DNA of 64,000 nt from the NCBI GenBank assembly GCA_011369465.1, contig DRQG01000142.1:1-64000 (forward strand), given 5' to 3'. Every line of letters begins with the position of its first letter. The first letter of the stretch is position 1. The notes beneath the pieces are model-generated. The model did no database searches and was not told the DNA's origin. It worked only from the letters and a program-made list of their open reading frames with translations. This document shows, in pieces, positions 42,522 through 52,196 of this stretch. The DNA comes from Caldithrix abyssi (GTDB lineage Bacteria > Calditrichota > Calditrichia > Calditrichales > Calditrichaceae). Position numbers and translations under genes: made by a program.

Positions 42522-42971
42522 ATGGCCGAATTAAGCGAACAGGATATACGCCGCCTGACCGAAGAGGCGCTTAAACAATTGGGCGCCGAGGCAACCCCGC
42601 AAAATGTGGAAAAAGTGGTGCGCCAGGCGGTTCACCGTGTTGAGACTGAAGTTCCCGCCGGGACGCAGCAGGTACAGCCGATTCCTCAACCGGGTAAAGG
42701 GAATCGTATCATTATCACTGCCTTCGGGAAAAACCAGATCGGTATTCTGGCAGCGCTTACCGGTGTACTGGCCGAAAACCGATGCGACATCATCGATTTG
42801 TCCCAAAAAGTATTGCAGGAATTTTTTACTATTATGCTGCTGGTGGACATTTCCGGTTGTAGTAAGGATTTTGAAGCCATCAAAGAAGCCGTTGTCCGCG
42901 AAGGCGAAAAACTGGACCTGAAAGTGATTATCCAGCACGAAGAAATCTTTAACGCCATGCACAGGGTATAG
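42522..42971 (+). CDS. ACT domain protein (UPF0237-like) with N-terminal extension
   Basis: A 149-residue protein. The first ~60 residues are a charged, helical extension ending in a Pro/Gln linker ([11 protein letters not shown]). Residues ~62-149 form a single ACT domain: [49 protein letters not shown] and [17 protein letters not shown]. The ACT part alone matches the usual length of UPF0237 proteins; the N-terminal extension is extra. The stop precedes the UPF0210 gene by 2 nt, and this pairing is conserved in many bacteria and archaea. ACT domains usually bind amino acids, so it may sense one for its partner. Confidence 0.88.
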   Translation: MAELSEQDIRRLTEEALKQLGAEATPQNVEKVVRQAVHRVETEVPAGTQQVQPIPQPGKGNRIIITAFGKNQIGILAALTGVLAENRCDIIDLSQKVLQEFFTIMLLVDISGCSKDFEAIKEAVVREGEKLDLKVIIQHEEIFNAMHRV

Positions 42972-42973
42972 CC

Positions 42974-44338
42974 ATGCCGATTGCTTTGGAAGAAATTCTC
43001 GAAACCATCCGCATGACCGAAGTGGAGCATTTTGATATCCGCACGGTTACTATGGGCATTAACCTTAAAGATTGCAGCAGCGATTCTTTGGCCGGTCTCA
43101 AAAAAAATATATATGATAAAATCATGCGTGTGGCTTCGGAACATGTGGCCACAGCCCGTAAAGTGGAATCCGAATTCGGTATTTCCATCGCCAATAAACG
43201 TATTTCGGTTACACCTGTTTCCATCGCCGCCGACGGCTTTTATGCCGAAGATTATGTGGAAATAGCCCAGGTACTGGACAAAGCCGCCGACGAGCTGGGG
43301 GTGGATTACCTGGGCGGTTTTTCGGCACTGGTGCAAAAAGGTTTTACGATGGGTGAACGCAACCTGATACAGGCTATCCCGGAAGCGTTGTCGCAAACCA
43401 AGCATGTGTGTTCTTCCATAAATGTGGCCAGCAGTAAAGCGGGGATCAACATGGACGCCGTGCGTTTGATGGGCGAGATTGTTAAACAAACGGCCGAAAA
43501 AACAGCCGACCGCGACGCTATCGGCTGTGCTAAATTGGTGGTGTTTGCCAATGTACCCGAAGATAACCCCTTTATCGCCGGGGCATTCCACGGCGTATCC
43601 GAACCCGATGTGGTGATTAATGTAGGCATAAGCGGACCGGGCGTGATTTTACGGGCCGTGCGGGAAGCCCCGCAAAATATGAATTTTGCCGAACTGAGCG
43701 ACCGTATCCGGCGTATGGCTTTCAAAATAACCCGGGCCGGAGAATTTATCGGCCGTACCGTGGCTGCTTTGCAAAATGTACCTTTTGGCATTGTGGATAT
43801 ATCCCTGGCCCCCACACCCATGCCGGGCGACAGTGTGGCGGACATTTTAAAAGCGATGGGTCTGGAAGACGTGGGCGCTTCGGGAACAACGGCAGCGCTG
43901 GCGCTTCTGAACGATTCCGTAAAACGCGGCGGTTTGATGGCCTCGTCCCATGTGGGCGGAATGAGCGGCGCATTTATTCCCGTTTCGGAAGACGACGGTA
44001 TGATTAAAGCCGCTCAAAAAGGGCACATCACCATTGATAAGCTGGAAGCCATGACCAGCGTATGCAGTGTCGGTCTCGATATGATCGCCATTCCGGGCGA
44101 TACACCCGCATCGGTTATTGCCGGTATGATCGCCGACGAATGTGCCATTGGCATCAGCAATAATAAAACTACGGCCGTGCGGGTGATTCCCGTACCGGGT
44201 AAAAAAGTGGGCGATGTGGTTGACTACGGCGGGCTGCTTGGACTGGCCCCTGTTATGCCGGTTTCCTCCTTGAATAACGCGATGTTCATCAATCGGGGCG
44301 GCCGTTTCCCGGCGCCCACCAGAGGCGTAAATAACTAA
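42974..44338 (+). CDS. UPF0210 (PFL-type, DUF711) family protein
   Basis: A 454-residue soluble protein that matches the conserved family through its whole length. Characteristic stretches are [18 protein letters not shown] near 20-37, [18 protein letters not shown] near 157-174, [14 protein letters not shown] near 216-229, and [16 protein letters not shown] near 278-293, with [19 protein letters not shown] later. The fold is distantly related to the glycyl radical/PFL superfamily by structure, but no radical Gly signature is obvious and the function is not established. It follows the ACT protein by 2 nt, so the two form a co-expressed pair. The repeat-filled gap after its stop contains no gene. 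Confidence 0.92.
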   Translation: MPIALEEILETIRMTEVEHFDIRTVTMGINLKDCSSDSLAGLKKNIYDKIMRVASEHVATARKVESEFGISIANKRISVTPVSIAADGFYAEDYVEIAQVLDKAADELGVDYLGGFSALVQKGFTMGERNLIQAIPEALSQTKHVCSSINVASSKAGINMDAVRLMGEIVKQTAEKTADRDAIGCAKLVVFANVPEDNPFIAGAFHGVSEPDVVINVGISGPGVILRAVREAPQNMNFAELSDRIRRMAFKITRAGEFIGRTVAALQNVPFGIVDISLAPTPMPGDSVADILKAMGLEDVGASGTTAALALLNDSVKRGGLMASSHVGGMSGAFIPVSEDDGMIKAAQKGHITIDKLEAMTSVCSVGLDMIAIPGDTPASVIAGMIADECAIGISNNKTTAVRVIPVPGKKVGDVVDYGGLLGLAPVMPVSSLNNAMFINRGGRFPAPTRGVNN

Positions 44339-44889
44339 AAAAGAAAAATGGGCAAAGGAATGGAATGAATTGATGAATCAATGAATTGTTGAATTAGTGG
44401 ATAATTGGAGTGTTGGAGTAATGGAGTGATGGATTGATAATAAAAACCATTACTCAATCCACTCTAAAAAGGGTGCTGCGAATAAAATGTCATTCTGAAC
44501 CCTGGCCTGACGCCAGGACAGGCTCGTTTCAGCATCTTATGTTTATGGCAAGGGATTCCGGAACAAGTCCGGAATGACGCCAAAAGTGGGAATGACGCCA
44601 AAAGTCATGCTGAACTTGTTTCAACATCTTGTGTTTATGGCAAGGGATTCCGAAACAAGTTCGGAATGACACCAAAAGTGGGAATGACGCCAAAAGTCAT
44701 GCTGAACTTGTTTCAGCATCCCATGTTTTATGGGGCAGGATTCCGGAACAAGTCCGGAATGATTTCTACAAACTTTTTAGAGTGGACTCATTACTCCATC
44801 ACTCCGATACTCCAATCACAGGCACAATCGCACCAATTCATCAATTCATACCATTTCTCCGTTTCACCAACAATATTGTGATTTTGTCT
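44339..44889. repeat. Composite repeat block with converging arms
   Basis: No gene is supported in these ~550 bases. The left part (44355-44445) has GAATTGATGAAT and TTGGAGTGTTGGAGTAATGG; the right part (44775-44862) has the reverse complement of the same words (ACTCCATCACTCC, ATTCATCAATTCA). ATCCACTCTAAAAA (44457-44470) is matched by TTTTTAGAGTGGA (44776-44788). The block thus has inverted ends around the 92-bp tandem repeat described next. Confidence 0.75.
44541..44770. repeat. 92-bp tandem repeat, two and a half units
   Basis: The word GTTTATGGCAAGGGATTCC begins at 44541 and 44633, and a diverged copy begins at 44725, giving an exact 92-bp period. Each unit holds an inverted repeat of the ATTCCGGAACAAGTCCGGAAT kind and CATGCTGAACTTGTTTCAGC. 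The motif resembles a widespread repeat family of this bacterial group. It creates a false in-frame extension of the nitrilase gene. Confidence 0.8.
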
Positions 44890-45759
44890 ATGGCTGAAAT
44901 TAAACAAAAAATCCGCATTGCTACCGTGCAGGTAGGCAACGTACTGGCCAATGTGGAAAAGAATTTGAATAAACACTATGAGTACATCGAAAAGGCCATT
45001 GCCGACGGTGCGGATGTGGTGGTTTTTCCCGAGCTTTCCATAACGGGATATTCTCTTAAAGACGCTGTGTATGATGTGGCTTTGACCATCGATGACCGGC
45101 GATTTGACAGGCTGAAGGAGCTGAGTAAAAAAGTGAGTATCCTCATCGGGGCAGTGGAACTGAATGAGCGTTTCGAAATCTATAACAGCGCTTTGTGGTT
45201 CGAAGACGGCCGTCTGCTCACCCGTCATCGAAAGGTCTATTTGCCGACCTACGGTTTGTTCGAGGAAAAACGCTATTTCAGCGCCGGCAACCGTTTTCGC
45301 GCATTCGACAGCAAATTAGGGCGCTTCGGATTGCTGATCTGCGAAGATATGTGGCATCCCACCTCGGGTATAATTCTGGCACAGGACGGCGCTTCCGTAA
45401 TTTTTGTGATGTCGGCCGGTATCGCCCGCGGCATTGGCGGAGACGACAAACCGCAGAATATCCGCATTTGGGAAACGCTGAATGTGGCCCTGGCCGTCAG
45501 TACCACTTCTTTTATTGTTTTCGTAAACCGCGTGGGTGTGGAAGACGGACTGATGTTCTGGGGCGGTTCGGAAGTGATTGATCCGCACGGCGATCGCATA
45601 ACCAAAACCGAATATTTTCAGGAAGGGTATCATCTGGCGGAAATCGATTTACTCAAACTTAAACATGCCCGCATCAATACCACCCTGCTCAGCGATGAAA
45701 AACTGAATGTTTTAATTGAAGAGTTCGATCGAATCGAGAAACAACGAAGAGAGTATTAG
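44890..45759 (+). CDS. Carbon-nitrogen hydrolase (nitrilase family), NAD synthetase glutaminase-like
   Basis: A 289-residue enzyme. ATG 44890 is the true start; the frame is open from 44629 only because the repeat block lacks stops. The catalytic triad is complete: Glu48 in VVFPELSITGYS, Lys115 in RHRKVYLPTYGLF and Cys151 in GLLICEDMWHP. The style (FPELSITGYSLKDAVYD, FSAGNRFRAFD) is closest to the N-terminal glutaminase domain of glutamine-dependent NAD+ synthetase, but no synthetase domain follows, so this is a stand-alone amidase. It may hydrolyse glutamine or another amide. The regulator-like gene starts 4 nt after its stop, and accB follows that. Confidence 0.9.
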   Translation: MAEIKQKIRIATVQVGNVLANVEKNLNKHYEYIEKAIADGADVVVFPELSITGYSLKDAVYDVALTIDDRRFDRLKELSKKVSILIGAVELNERFEIYNSALWFEDGRLLTRHRKVYLPTYGLFEEKRYFSAGNRFRAFDSKLGRFGLLICEDMWHPTSGIILAQDGASVIFVMSAGIARGIGGDDKPQNIRIWETLNVALAVSTTSFIVFVNRVGVEDGLMFWGGSEVIDPHGDRITKTEYFQEGYHLAEIDLLKLKHARINTTLLSDEKLNVLIEEFDRIEKQRREY

Positions 45760-45763
45760 AGCG

Positions 45764-46855
45764 ATGCCCAAGATATATTTTTTATCCGCACCCGATAAAC
45801 ATATTCATCAATGGATGGATTATTTTAATGCAGAAGGATTCTCCTGTCGAAGAAGCGATTCTTTATTCGAACTTAAAAAATATTGCAACGAGGAAAAACC
45901 GGCTCTTATCTTTGCTGTAAACAATCTCAAGGAAAAAAAAATCGCTCAAGTGCTATACAGCCTGCAAAAGGCGCCGGAAACAGCCGGTATTCCGGTAATT
46001 GGGATAACCGTTACGGATAACCCTTCGCAGGCTGTCCTGGAATTTTTACGGAACGGCGCCGTTGACGCGCTTAATGAAAATACCGTGCCGGAAGAAGCGG
46101 TTTTACGCGCAAAATTACGCATTGATGAAGCGGTTTTGCGCTCCGCTCTTACACCCAACGAGTTTTTTTTCTCCGAAGCCCAGGAAAAAGAACAGGGCAA
46201 ACGTAGCGGAATTTTTCACTTTTTTAATAACCAGCGGGTGGCCGTCGGGTCGGTTTATATAAAAGATGGCCGTGTCGTACACGCTACCTATGGCAGCATC
46301 ATCAAAGAAGACGCTTTTTTGCAGCTGGCCTGTAACGATAACTTAAGTTTCCGGTTCGAAGATCGCGCTGACATTGAAGACGGTACCTTCAGCGCAAGTA
46401 TTACCAATTTGCTGCTCGAAGCATATAAGCTCAAGGATGAAATGAAGAAACAAGGGGCCGGGCCGGAAACCGAGTTAAAAGGGCTGATCATTGATCCTAA
46501 CCGTATTGAACGACTGCTGGCCAACCGGGTACTGAAGAATATGGGTATCGAATCCAAAGTGGTGTCGGACACGGATTTCACTCTGCGCCTGATGACCGGG
46601 TTTTTACCCAATTTCATTATTGTGGACTGTGGCTGTGCGGAATCTGTGCTGGACCGAATTTGGCCGGAAGGCCGGCGTTCGGATAATATTCCTGTAATAA
46701 TTTATTGCGATGAGGAGATAAAAAACCTAAATTCAAGTTTTGCAGGTAATCATCAGATAGATAAAGTGGTGTGGAAAAAGGATTTTCAGACCCAGATGAA
46801 AAACATCGTTCGTAATTTGTTTAATACCGCACCGGTTAAGCATGAGGAGGCATAA
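45764..46855 (+). CDS. Receiver-like/PATAN (DUF4388)/receiver protein
   Basis: About 363 residues. ATG 45764 is chosen because it follows the nitrilase stop by 4 nt; the open frame from 45716 overlaps that gene. Residues 1-125 fold like a receiver ([20 protein letters not shown]) but lack the phospho-Asp ([11 protein letters not shown]). Residues ~130-220 are a PATAN/DUF4388-type region ([32 protein letters not shown]). Residues ~245-363 are a second receiver ([29 protein letters not shown] with Asp288; VVWKKDF with a Lys). There is no DNA-binding or enzymatic output, so it likely acts by protein contact. It overlaps accB by one base (TAATG), which couples it to biotin carboxyl carrier synthesis. 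Its role there is unknown. Confidence 0.78.
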   Translation: MPKIYFLSAPDKHIHQWMDYFNAEGFSCRRSDSLFELKKYCNEEKPALIFAVNNLKEKKIAQVLYSLQKAPETAGIPVIGITVTDNPSQAVLEFLRNGAVDALNENTVPEEAVLRAKLRIDEAVLRSALTPNEFFFSEAQEKEQGKRSGIFHFFNNQRVAVGSVYIKDGRVVHATYGSIIKEDAFLQLACNDNLSFRFEDRADIEDGTFSASITNLLLEAYKLKDEMKKQGAGPETELKGLIIDPNRIERLLANRVLKNMGIESKVVSDTDFTLRLMTGFLPNFIIVDCGCAESVLDRIWPEGRRSDNIPVIIYCDEEIKNLNSSFAGNHQIDKVVWKKDFQTQMKNIVRNLFNTAPVKHEEA

Positions 46856-47349
46856 TGGAGCTTAAAGAGATTCGCCAGCTTATTAAGATTGTGGAAGGCT
46901 CGGACATCAGCGAATTTCAGCTTGAAGAAGAAGGTATGAAGCTGGTTATAAAGAAAGAATTAAAATCCGGTAATGGCACGGTAACGGAAACCGCCATACA
47001 GATGGTACCGGCGGCGGTTGCCGCTCAGCCGGCGGCAGCGCTTCAGGAAGCACCGGTTGCAGCGCCCGCACCGGCGCCGCCCGCTGCAGAAGAAGCCCCG
47101 GCGGCCAATGTTCATGAAGTACGCTCTCCGATGGTGGGCACATTTTACCGCGCGCCTTCGCCCGACGCCGATCCCTATGTGGAAGTGGGCGACAGCGTAA
47201 GCGTTGGCCAGACGTTGTGCATTGTGGAAGCCATGAAGCTGATGAATGAGATTGAATCCGAAGTAAGCGGTAAAATCGTAAAAATACTGGTGGAAAATGC
47301 CCAGCCGGTGGAATATAATCAGGTTCTTTTTTTAATCGAAACAGCTTAA
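46855..47349 (+). CDS. accB: Biotin carboxyl carrier protein of acetyl-CoA carboxylase
   Basis: A 164-residue protein with AGGAGG before ATG 46855. The N-terminal ~45 residues ([20 protein letters not shown]) are the usual AccB lead; then an Ala/Pro-rich hinge (~55-90) and a lipoyl/biotinyl domain (~92-164: [20 protein letters not shown]). The biotin attachment site is Lys128 in [10 protein letters not shown], flanked by Met. It carries carboxylate between biotin carboxylase (accC, at 53798) and the transferase in fatty-acid synthesis. accC is normally next door, but here 6.4 kb and seven features intervene. It could instead serve another biotin carboxylase. Confidence 0.94.
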   Translation: MELKEIRQLIKIVEGSDISEFQLEEEGMKLVIKKELKSGNGTVTETAIQMVPAAVAAQPAAALQEAPVAAPAPAPPAAEEAPAANVHEVRSPMVGTFYRAPSPDADPYVEVGDSVSVGQTLCIVEAMKLMNEIESEVSGKIVKILVENAQPVEYNQVLFLIETA

Positions 47350-47384
47350 TGCGAAGAATCCCGTAAATTATTAACCGGATATAT

Positions 47385-47465
47385 TTGGTACGAATGGATT
47401 GATGGAGCGTAGAAGTGATGAAAACCGAATGAATTAGGTACACTTCGATGCTCCACTCTCCCTCT
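47385..47465. repeat. Low-complexity inverted-arm repeat after accB
   Basis: GGAGCGTAGAAGTG (near 47405) and CACTTCGATGCTCC (near 47440) are complementary in 12 of 14 bases, and the flanks read GAATGGATTGATGG. It is a short member of the GAAT/GGAG family seen at 44.35, 44.8 and 61.6 kb. No gene in this 180-bp gap. Confidence 0.5.
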
Positions 47466-47529
47466 GATCCGACGCTTTATTAATTTCCTTTTATTTACAC
47501 AACCCCGCAAACCACACTGCCGGTTCGTC

Positions 47530-49113
47530 GTGAAACTGAAAACAAAACTCTTTTTAAGCTATTTTGTTCTGATCCTTCTTTCCGGTATCTCGCTTTTCTG
47601 GCTTATTATCGAAATCCGCCAGCTCACCACCTCGTTGCGTACGCACGTGAGCCAGGATGTGCGCAGCATTATTGCCATTTCCCGACAGCTGCAAAGCCTG
47701 GAAGATTTAAATGCAGCGTACATTCTGCTTTTTATCCCCGGCAAATCCATTGACCAAAAAGGCGCTAAATTGGAAACCACGCTCGACCGGTTCGAAAAAA
47801 ACTGGCGTCAGCTTAAAACCGCCATGTTAACCCCTTTTCCCAAAGCCTGGTACGATCGTTTCTTCGACCGTTTGTATCGTTTTGTTTACGGCTGGTTTGA
47901 TCCGTTGCGGGTTTCACCTGATGAGTACGGGAAGGAAATCCGTACTCTGAGTGAGCGGGTGGAATCTATCTGGCGCGAAATCGATACCAACATGGCAAAA
48001 AGTTTGCGCTACCTGCGGGAAAACAGGCAGGCCGATGCGCGCTACCTGCGCGATGCACGGATTAAGCGGGAATTGCAAAAGCTGCGTCAGCTTCTGGCCG
48101 ATTTAAACCGCCAACTGGGCCGGCGCGGTATCGCCAAATCCACCGAGATGGCGCGCATTGCCCAAAAATCACAGTGGGTGATCATCGCCGCGGCGGTTTT
48201 GATGGTCGTACTCTCTATCATAGTTGCCTTTATTGTTTCCAAACGACTCACCCGTCCTATTCCGGCCTTAAAGGATGCGGTCAATAAAGTGGCTATTCAG
48301 AATTTCGATATTCATATTAAAGAAAAAAGCAACGACGAAATCGGCGAGCTGGCCCAGGCCTTCGAGCAGATGAGCCGTCGTCTTAAAGAGACGGAGGCGT
48401 ATAAATCGGCCATGTTATCCCAGTTTACCCACGAGATGAAAAGTCCGCTGGGCTCTGTTAAACAAGCCACTCATTTGCTGGAAACGGCTTTGGGGGAAAA
48501 CGCCTCGCAGGAGCAGAAACGTTTTCTGGCCATTATCAAAGGAAATAATGAAAATCTGCAGAAAATGATCACCAATATTTTGCACAGCGCTTCGTACGAA
48601 AGCGGGCGGGTGAAGCTGAACTATAAACCGGTTGAATTCGTGCGTCTGGTAAAAGAAGTGCTCATTTATCTTTCGCCGATGATTAAAGGGAAAAATATAG
48701 ACGTGCGAATGCAGTTCTCCAAAGAAAAAATTACCGGCGAAGCCGATGAGGACAAAATAAAAGAGGTGGTTCAAAATCTGGTCAGCAATGCGGTTAAATT
48801 TTCAGACAAGGGCACAACGATCGACATTTCGGTAAGGGAAAAATTTCCGCTAATTATTTTTGATATTCGGGACCGGGGCATCGGTATTCCGGCAAAGGAA
48901 ATTCCTTATGTGTTTGAGCGGATGTACCGGGCTGCCAACGCCAAAACCATTTCGGTAAAGGGAACGGGGCTGGGCTTGTATATCGTATCGCAGATTGTTC
49001 GGGCCCATGGCGGTAAAATCGATGTGCAAAGCAGGGAAGGGCAGGGCACCCGCTTTCGCCTGACTCTGCCGCGCAGTAAACGTATTGCCGAAGAAGGAGA
49101 ATGGCTGCAATGA
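47530..49113 (+). CDS. Sensor histidine kinase with HAMP domain
   Basis: A 527-residue kinase beginning at GTG 47530 (KLKTKLFLSYFVLILLSGIS). Helix 1 is at ~7-27; a ~185-residue helical extracytoplasmic sensor follows (a four-helix bundle style with LRQLLADLNRQLGRRG); helix 2 is at ~216-238 (VIIAAAVLMVVLSIIVAFIV). HAMP spans ~240-290, then HisKA with LSQFTHEMKSPLGSVKQATH and phospho-His301. The ATPase shows VVQNLVSNAVKFSD, DRGIGIPAKE, YVFERMY and GTGLGLYIVSQI. Its last bases (ATGA) overlap the response regulator that follows, so the pair is translationally coupled. The signal is unknown. Confidence 0.93.
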   Translation: MKLKTKLFLSYFVLILLSGISLFWLIIEIRQLTTSLRTHVSQDVRSIIAISRQLQSLEDLNAAYILLFIPGKSIDQKGAKLETTLDRFEKNWRQLKTAMLTPFPKAWYDRFFDRLYRFVYGWFDPLRVSPDEYGKEIRTLSERVESIWREIDTNMAKSLRYLRENRQADARYLRDARIKRELQKLRQLLADLNRQLGRRGIAKSTEMARIAQKSQWVIIAAAVLMVVLSIIVAFIVSKRLTRPIPALKDAVNKVAIQNFDIHIKEKSNDEIGELAQAFEQMSRRLKETEAYKSAMLSQFTHEMKSPLGSVKQATHLLETALGENASQEQKRFLAIIKGNNENLQKMITNILHSASYESGRVKLNYKPVEFVRLVKEVLIYLSPMIKGKNIDVRMQFSKEKITGEADEDKIKEVVQNLVSNAVKFSDKGTTIDISVREKFPLIIFDIRDRGIGIPAKEIPYVFERMYRAANAKTISVKGTGLGLYIVSQIVRAHGGKIDVQSREGQGTRFRLTLPRSKRIAEEGEWLQ

Positions 49114-50048
49114 CGTCCAAAGAGATCATTATGCTGGTTGACGATGAAGAGGAAGCCCGTTTTTTGTGGGAAGCCACCGTACGGCAGTTCGGTTACGAGG
49201 TGATCCCGCTGGCAGGTGGAGAGGAAGCGTTATCCTGCCTGGATGAAATAAGACCCGATCTGGTGCTGCTGGATTTGAATATGCCGGGGATGGACGGACA
49301 CGAAGTGTGCCGCCGCATCAAAGGGCAGCCGCGCTTTTCCAAGCTGCCCGTACTTATTCTCACTTCTTCGGATGATCTGAACGATAAATTGTACAGTTTT
49401 GACGAAGGCGCGGACGACTATATCACCAAAGAGATGGACCCGCAGGAAATCGAAAAACGCATCGAAGCGGTGCTGCGTCGATACCGCCAGAATCTGGACA
49501 GCAATCCGTTGACTCACCTGCCCGGAAACAACCTGATCCAACGGGAAATTCAAACACGCATTGACCAGGGCCAAAGCTTCAGTGTGGGCTATTGTGACCT
49601 GGATAATTTTAAAGCCTATAACGACGCTTACGGTTTTATGGAAGGTGACCGGGTAATCCGTTTTTGCGCCGATGTTCTGACCGATGCCATACGGGAAGAG
49701 GGAAACAGGGATGATTTTATCGGGCATATCGGCGGCGACGACTATGTATTTATCACCACCCCGGACAAAGCGGAAGCGGTTTGCCTGCGGATTGTGCAAA
49801 AAATCGATGCGGGTATCAAACAATTCTATAACAGCGATGACGCCCGGCGTGGTTACATTGTCGCTCACAACCGTCAGGGGCAAAGGCAGCAATTCCCGTT
49901 GGTGGGAATTTCCATAGCCGTGGTGAGCAATGCCCATCGCCCTTTGCGCGCGCCGGCAGAGGTATCCAAAATTGCCGGCGAACTCAAAAAAGCGGCCAAA
50001 CAAAAGGAAGGCAGCGTGTATGTGTTCGACCAGCGCACGGGTGACTGA
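49110..50048 (+). CDS. Response regulator with diguanylate-cyclase-like output (GGDDY)
   Basis: About 312 residues, starting at ATG 49110 in an ATGA overlap with the kinase; an upstream frame position at 49101 is also possible. The receiver (1-125) has VDDEEEARFLWEATV, DLVLLDLNMPGMDG with Asp55, and DYITKEMD with Lys. Residues ~135-312 are GGDEF-like: LTHLPGNNLIQREIQTRID, YCDLDNFKAYNDAYGFMEGD and, at the active site, GHIGGDDYVFI, where GGDDY replaces GGDEF. The Glu-to-Asp and Phe-to-Tyr change may reduce or alter activity. It is the evident partner of the kinase just upstream and would make or sense c-di-GMP if active. Confidence 0.88.
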   Translation: MTSKEIIMLVDDEEEARFLWEATVRQFGYEVIPLAGGEEALSCLDEIRPDLVLLDLNMPGMDGHEVCRRIKGQPRFSKLPVLILTSSDDLNDKLYSFDEGADDYITKEMDPQEIEKRIEAVLRRYRQNLDSNPLTHLPGNNLIQREIQTRIDQGQSFSVGYCDLDNFKAYNDAYGFMEGDRVIRFCADVLTDAIREEGNRDDFIGHIGGDDYVFITTPDKAEAVCLRIVQKIDAGIKQFYNSDDARRGYIVAHNRQGQRQQFPLVGISIAVVSNAHRPLRAPAEVSKIAGELKKAAKQKEGSVYVFDQRTGD

Positions 50049-50517
50049 AGCAGGCCGGTAAGCGCCAGCCTGTATTTTATATTTTTATCCACGATTGTCC
50101 AAAATAATTCGTTTCTGAAAAAAATGAGTATCCTTTTTTAGAAGGACTATACAGTGGGTTTTTGAAAACATTTCCCGATGTACATATCAGGTCTAATTTT
50201 ATTTTTCCTTCGTTAATCCCTCCATTACGACAGGCATCAAGTTAGCAACCCCCGTAATCAGGAACCTCAGCCTTTTTTAGAGTAGTCTCAAAAATAAAAG
50301 TCTAAAAAAACGGATTATAAAAATTTGCACTGACTGAATAAATATACTATTTTGGCTAAAAAAGAGATGCAAAACACAAAATTAAATCACATTATATAAT
50401 TAATGAATATAAAAAAATACACAAAATGCAATAATATAAGTTCGTAAATAGATGTAATAAAGTTATTTCTGTAATTCTTCCATTCATCATCATAAACATA
50501 AACAAAAGGAGGCTGCT
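50049..50517. other. Gene-free gap upstream of amt
   Basis: These 469 AT-rich bases hold no supported gene. A 9-bp inverted repeat TTTTTTAGA/TCTAAAAAA (50273-50281 and 50301-50309) is the only structure I see. I looked for a sigma-54 promoter, expected for amt-glnK in some bacteria, and found no match with correct GG/GC spacing. Confidence 0.5.
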
Positions 50518-51828
50518 TTGTTATCCCGTAGATTTTTTTTGATTATGTTTGCTCTGCTTGCCGTGCCTGTACATACATTGTTGGCTTCGGGGAATAATGC
50601 CGCTATCGATTCGGGAGCCACGGCCTGGATGTTGACCTCCACCGCTCTGGTTTTGTTGATGGTGCCCGGTTTAGGCATGTTTTACGGCGGGTTGGTTCGT
50701 ACCAAAAATGTATTGGGTACCATGATGCACAGTTTTTCGGCTATGGCCGTAATCGGCGTGCTTTGGGTTGTTTTGGGCTATGCGTTGAGTTTTGGCCAGA
50801 ATGTATTGGGCGGTTTTATCGGTTGGAATACCGATTATTTCTTTCTGCAGGGCATTGACGAGAGTATCATAAGTCAACATATTCCGGAATATGTATTTGC
50901 CATGTTCCAGGGTAAATTTGCCATTATCGCTCCGGCTCTTATCGCCGGTTCTTTTGCCGAACGCGTTAAATTTAAAACCTATTTGTTCTTTATATTATTT
51001 TGGAGCCTGCTGGTTTATCTGCCCGTTGCCCACTGGGTTTGGGGGCCGGGCGGATTTCTGGCGGAAATGGGCGCGATTGATTTTGCCGGAGGCACGGTTA
51101 TTCATATAACCGCAGGTATCAGTGGTTTGGTTGTAGCCCTTTATCTGGGTGCCCGAAGAGGCTATCCTAAAACAGCCATGAATCCGAATAATCTGGTAAT
51201 GACATTAATGGGCGCAGGACTTTTGTGGGTCGGCTGGTTTGGATTTAACGCCGGCAGTTCCATCTCCAGCGGGTTGGAAACCGCCAGAGCGCTTACGCTA
51301 ACCCAGGCGGCTGCAGCTTCCGGGGCGCTTGCCTGGATGCTGATTGAAGGTATTCAATATAACAAAGCGACCAGTCTGGGATTTGTTTCCGGCATGTTAG
51401 CCGGTCTGGTTGCTATCACGCCGGCGGCGGGTGTGGTAACGCCCGAAGGCGCTATTGTGCTTGGATTTATATCCTCTATATTTTGTTATTTTGCTATCAT
51501 ATTAAAAAATAAGATAGGTTATGATGATTCACTGGATGTGTTTGGAATCCACGGTGTGGCAGGTATTATTGGTGCCATTGCTCTGGTCTTTTTCCTGCGA
51601 CCTTCCTGGGTAGCAGAACAAAGCGCCGGCTGGGCTCTGAGCCGGCAGTTAATCACCCAATCTATTACAGTAATCATAGCTCTTGTTTATGCCGCTGTGG
51701 TAACATATATCATAACCATAGCTGCAGATAAATTGTTCGGCTTCCGTTTAAGTGTGAGCAGCGAACAAGCCGGAATGGATAGAAGCGAACACGCGGAACA
51801 CGGATATGGTTTACTTCACATTAATTAA
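50518..51828 (+). CDS. amt: Ammonium transporter Amt
   Basis: A 436-residue channel. The start is TTG 50518, positioned by AGGAGG 5 nt upstream. A signal-like helix (FFLIMFALLAVPVHTLLAS) is followed by eleven membrane helices. Family features include LMVPGLGMFYGGLVRTKNVL, IAGSFAERVKFKTY, AHWVWGPGG, GTVIHITAGISGLVVAL (first pore His) and VFGIHGVAGIIGAIAL (second pore His). It conducts ammonium/ammonia across the inner membrane. The glnK-like gene follows after 20 nt, as is usual, since P-II protein gates the channel when nitrogen is plentiful. It lies between two signalling blocks and has no metabolic neighbours of its own. Confidence 0.96.
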   Translation: MLSRRFFLIMFALLAVPVHTLLASGNNAAIDSGATAWMLTSTALVLLMVPGLGMFYGGLVRTKNVLGTMMHSFSAMAVIGVLWVVLGYALSFGQNVLGGFIGWNTDYFFLQGIDESIISQHIPEYVFAMFQGKFAIIAPALIAGSFAERVKFKTYLFFILFWSLLVYLPVAHWVWGPGGFLAEMGAIDFAGGTVIHITAGISGLVVALYLGARRGYPKTAMNPNNLVMTLMGAGLLWVGWFGFNAGSSISSGLETARALTLTQAAAASGALAWMLIEGIQYNKATSLGFVSGMLAGLVAITPAAGVVTPEGAIVLGFISSIFCYFAIILKNKIGYDDSLDVFGIHGVAGIIGAIALVFFLRPSWVAEQSAGWALSRQLITQSITVIIALVYAAVVTYIITIAADKLFGFRLSVSSEQAGMDRSEHAEHGYGLLHIN

Positions 51829-51848
51829 ATGAGTAAAAAGGAGATATG

Positions 51849-52193
51849 ATGAAGTTTATCACGGCAATCATAAAACCTGAAAAATTAGACAGTGTACGGG
51901 AAGCTCTCTTCGCCGCAGAGATAACACGAATTACGGTTAGTACCGTCAGCGGCCACGGCCAGCAGGAACCCGAGGAAGAAGTTTACAGGGGTGTTAAAGT
52001 AGTCCCTAATCTTAGCCCTAAAATACGGATAGATATAGCCTGTAATGATGAATTTGTGGATATTACCTGCAATGCCATTATGGAAGGCGCAAAAAGCGGC
52101 CCGGGCGAAGTAGGAGACGGGAAAATATTTATCCGTAATCTGGAAGAGTGTATCCGGATACGAACCGGTGAGCGCGGCGGTAAAGCGATTTAA
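51849..52193 (+). CDS. glnK: P-II family nitrogen regulator (GlnK-like)
   Basis: A 114-residue trimer-forming regulator. ATG 51849 is preferred to ATG 51846 because GGAG lies at 51840-51843 and because numbering then matches the family. It starts MKFITAIIKPEKLDSVREAL; the T loop is ~36-55 (SGHGQQEPEEEVYRGVKVVP) with Tyr46 kept but Val where the uridylylated Tyr51 normally is; the C-terminal signature lies in GEVGDGKIFIRNLEECIRIR. It binds ATP/ADP and 2-oxoglutarate and blocks Amt, encoded just upstream. Loss of Tyr51 means it cannot be uridylylated at that site, as in some archaeal and other GlnK proteins. Confidence 0.95.
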   Translation: MKFITAIIKPEKLDSVREALFAAEITRITVSTVSGHGQQEPEEEVYRGVKVVPNLSPKIRIDIACNDEFVDITCNAIMEGAKSGPGEVGDGKIFIRNLEECIRIRTGERGGKAI

Positions 52194-52196
52194 TAC

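Noticed and set aside
42686-43591. A 301-codon minus-strand frame across the ACT/UPF0210 genes
   Set aside because: Antisense to two conserved genes with convincing motifs. No ribosome site and no recognisable domain.
44541-44770. CRISPR array
   Set aside because: The 92-bp units are contiguous near-identical repeats without unique spacers, and there are no cas genes.
44629-44889. N-terminal extension of the nitrilase (87 codons)
   Set aside because: Encoded entirely by the 92-bp repeat block; the family's true N-terminus begins at ATG 44890.
50352-50372. A TGGC...TGC pattern upstream of amt as a sigma-54 promoter
   Set aside because: The distance between GG and GC is 13 bases instead of 10, so it does not fit the -24/-12 rule.
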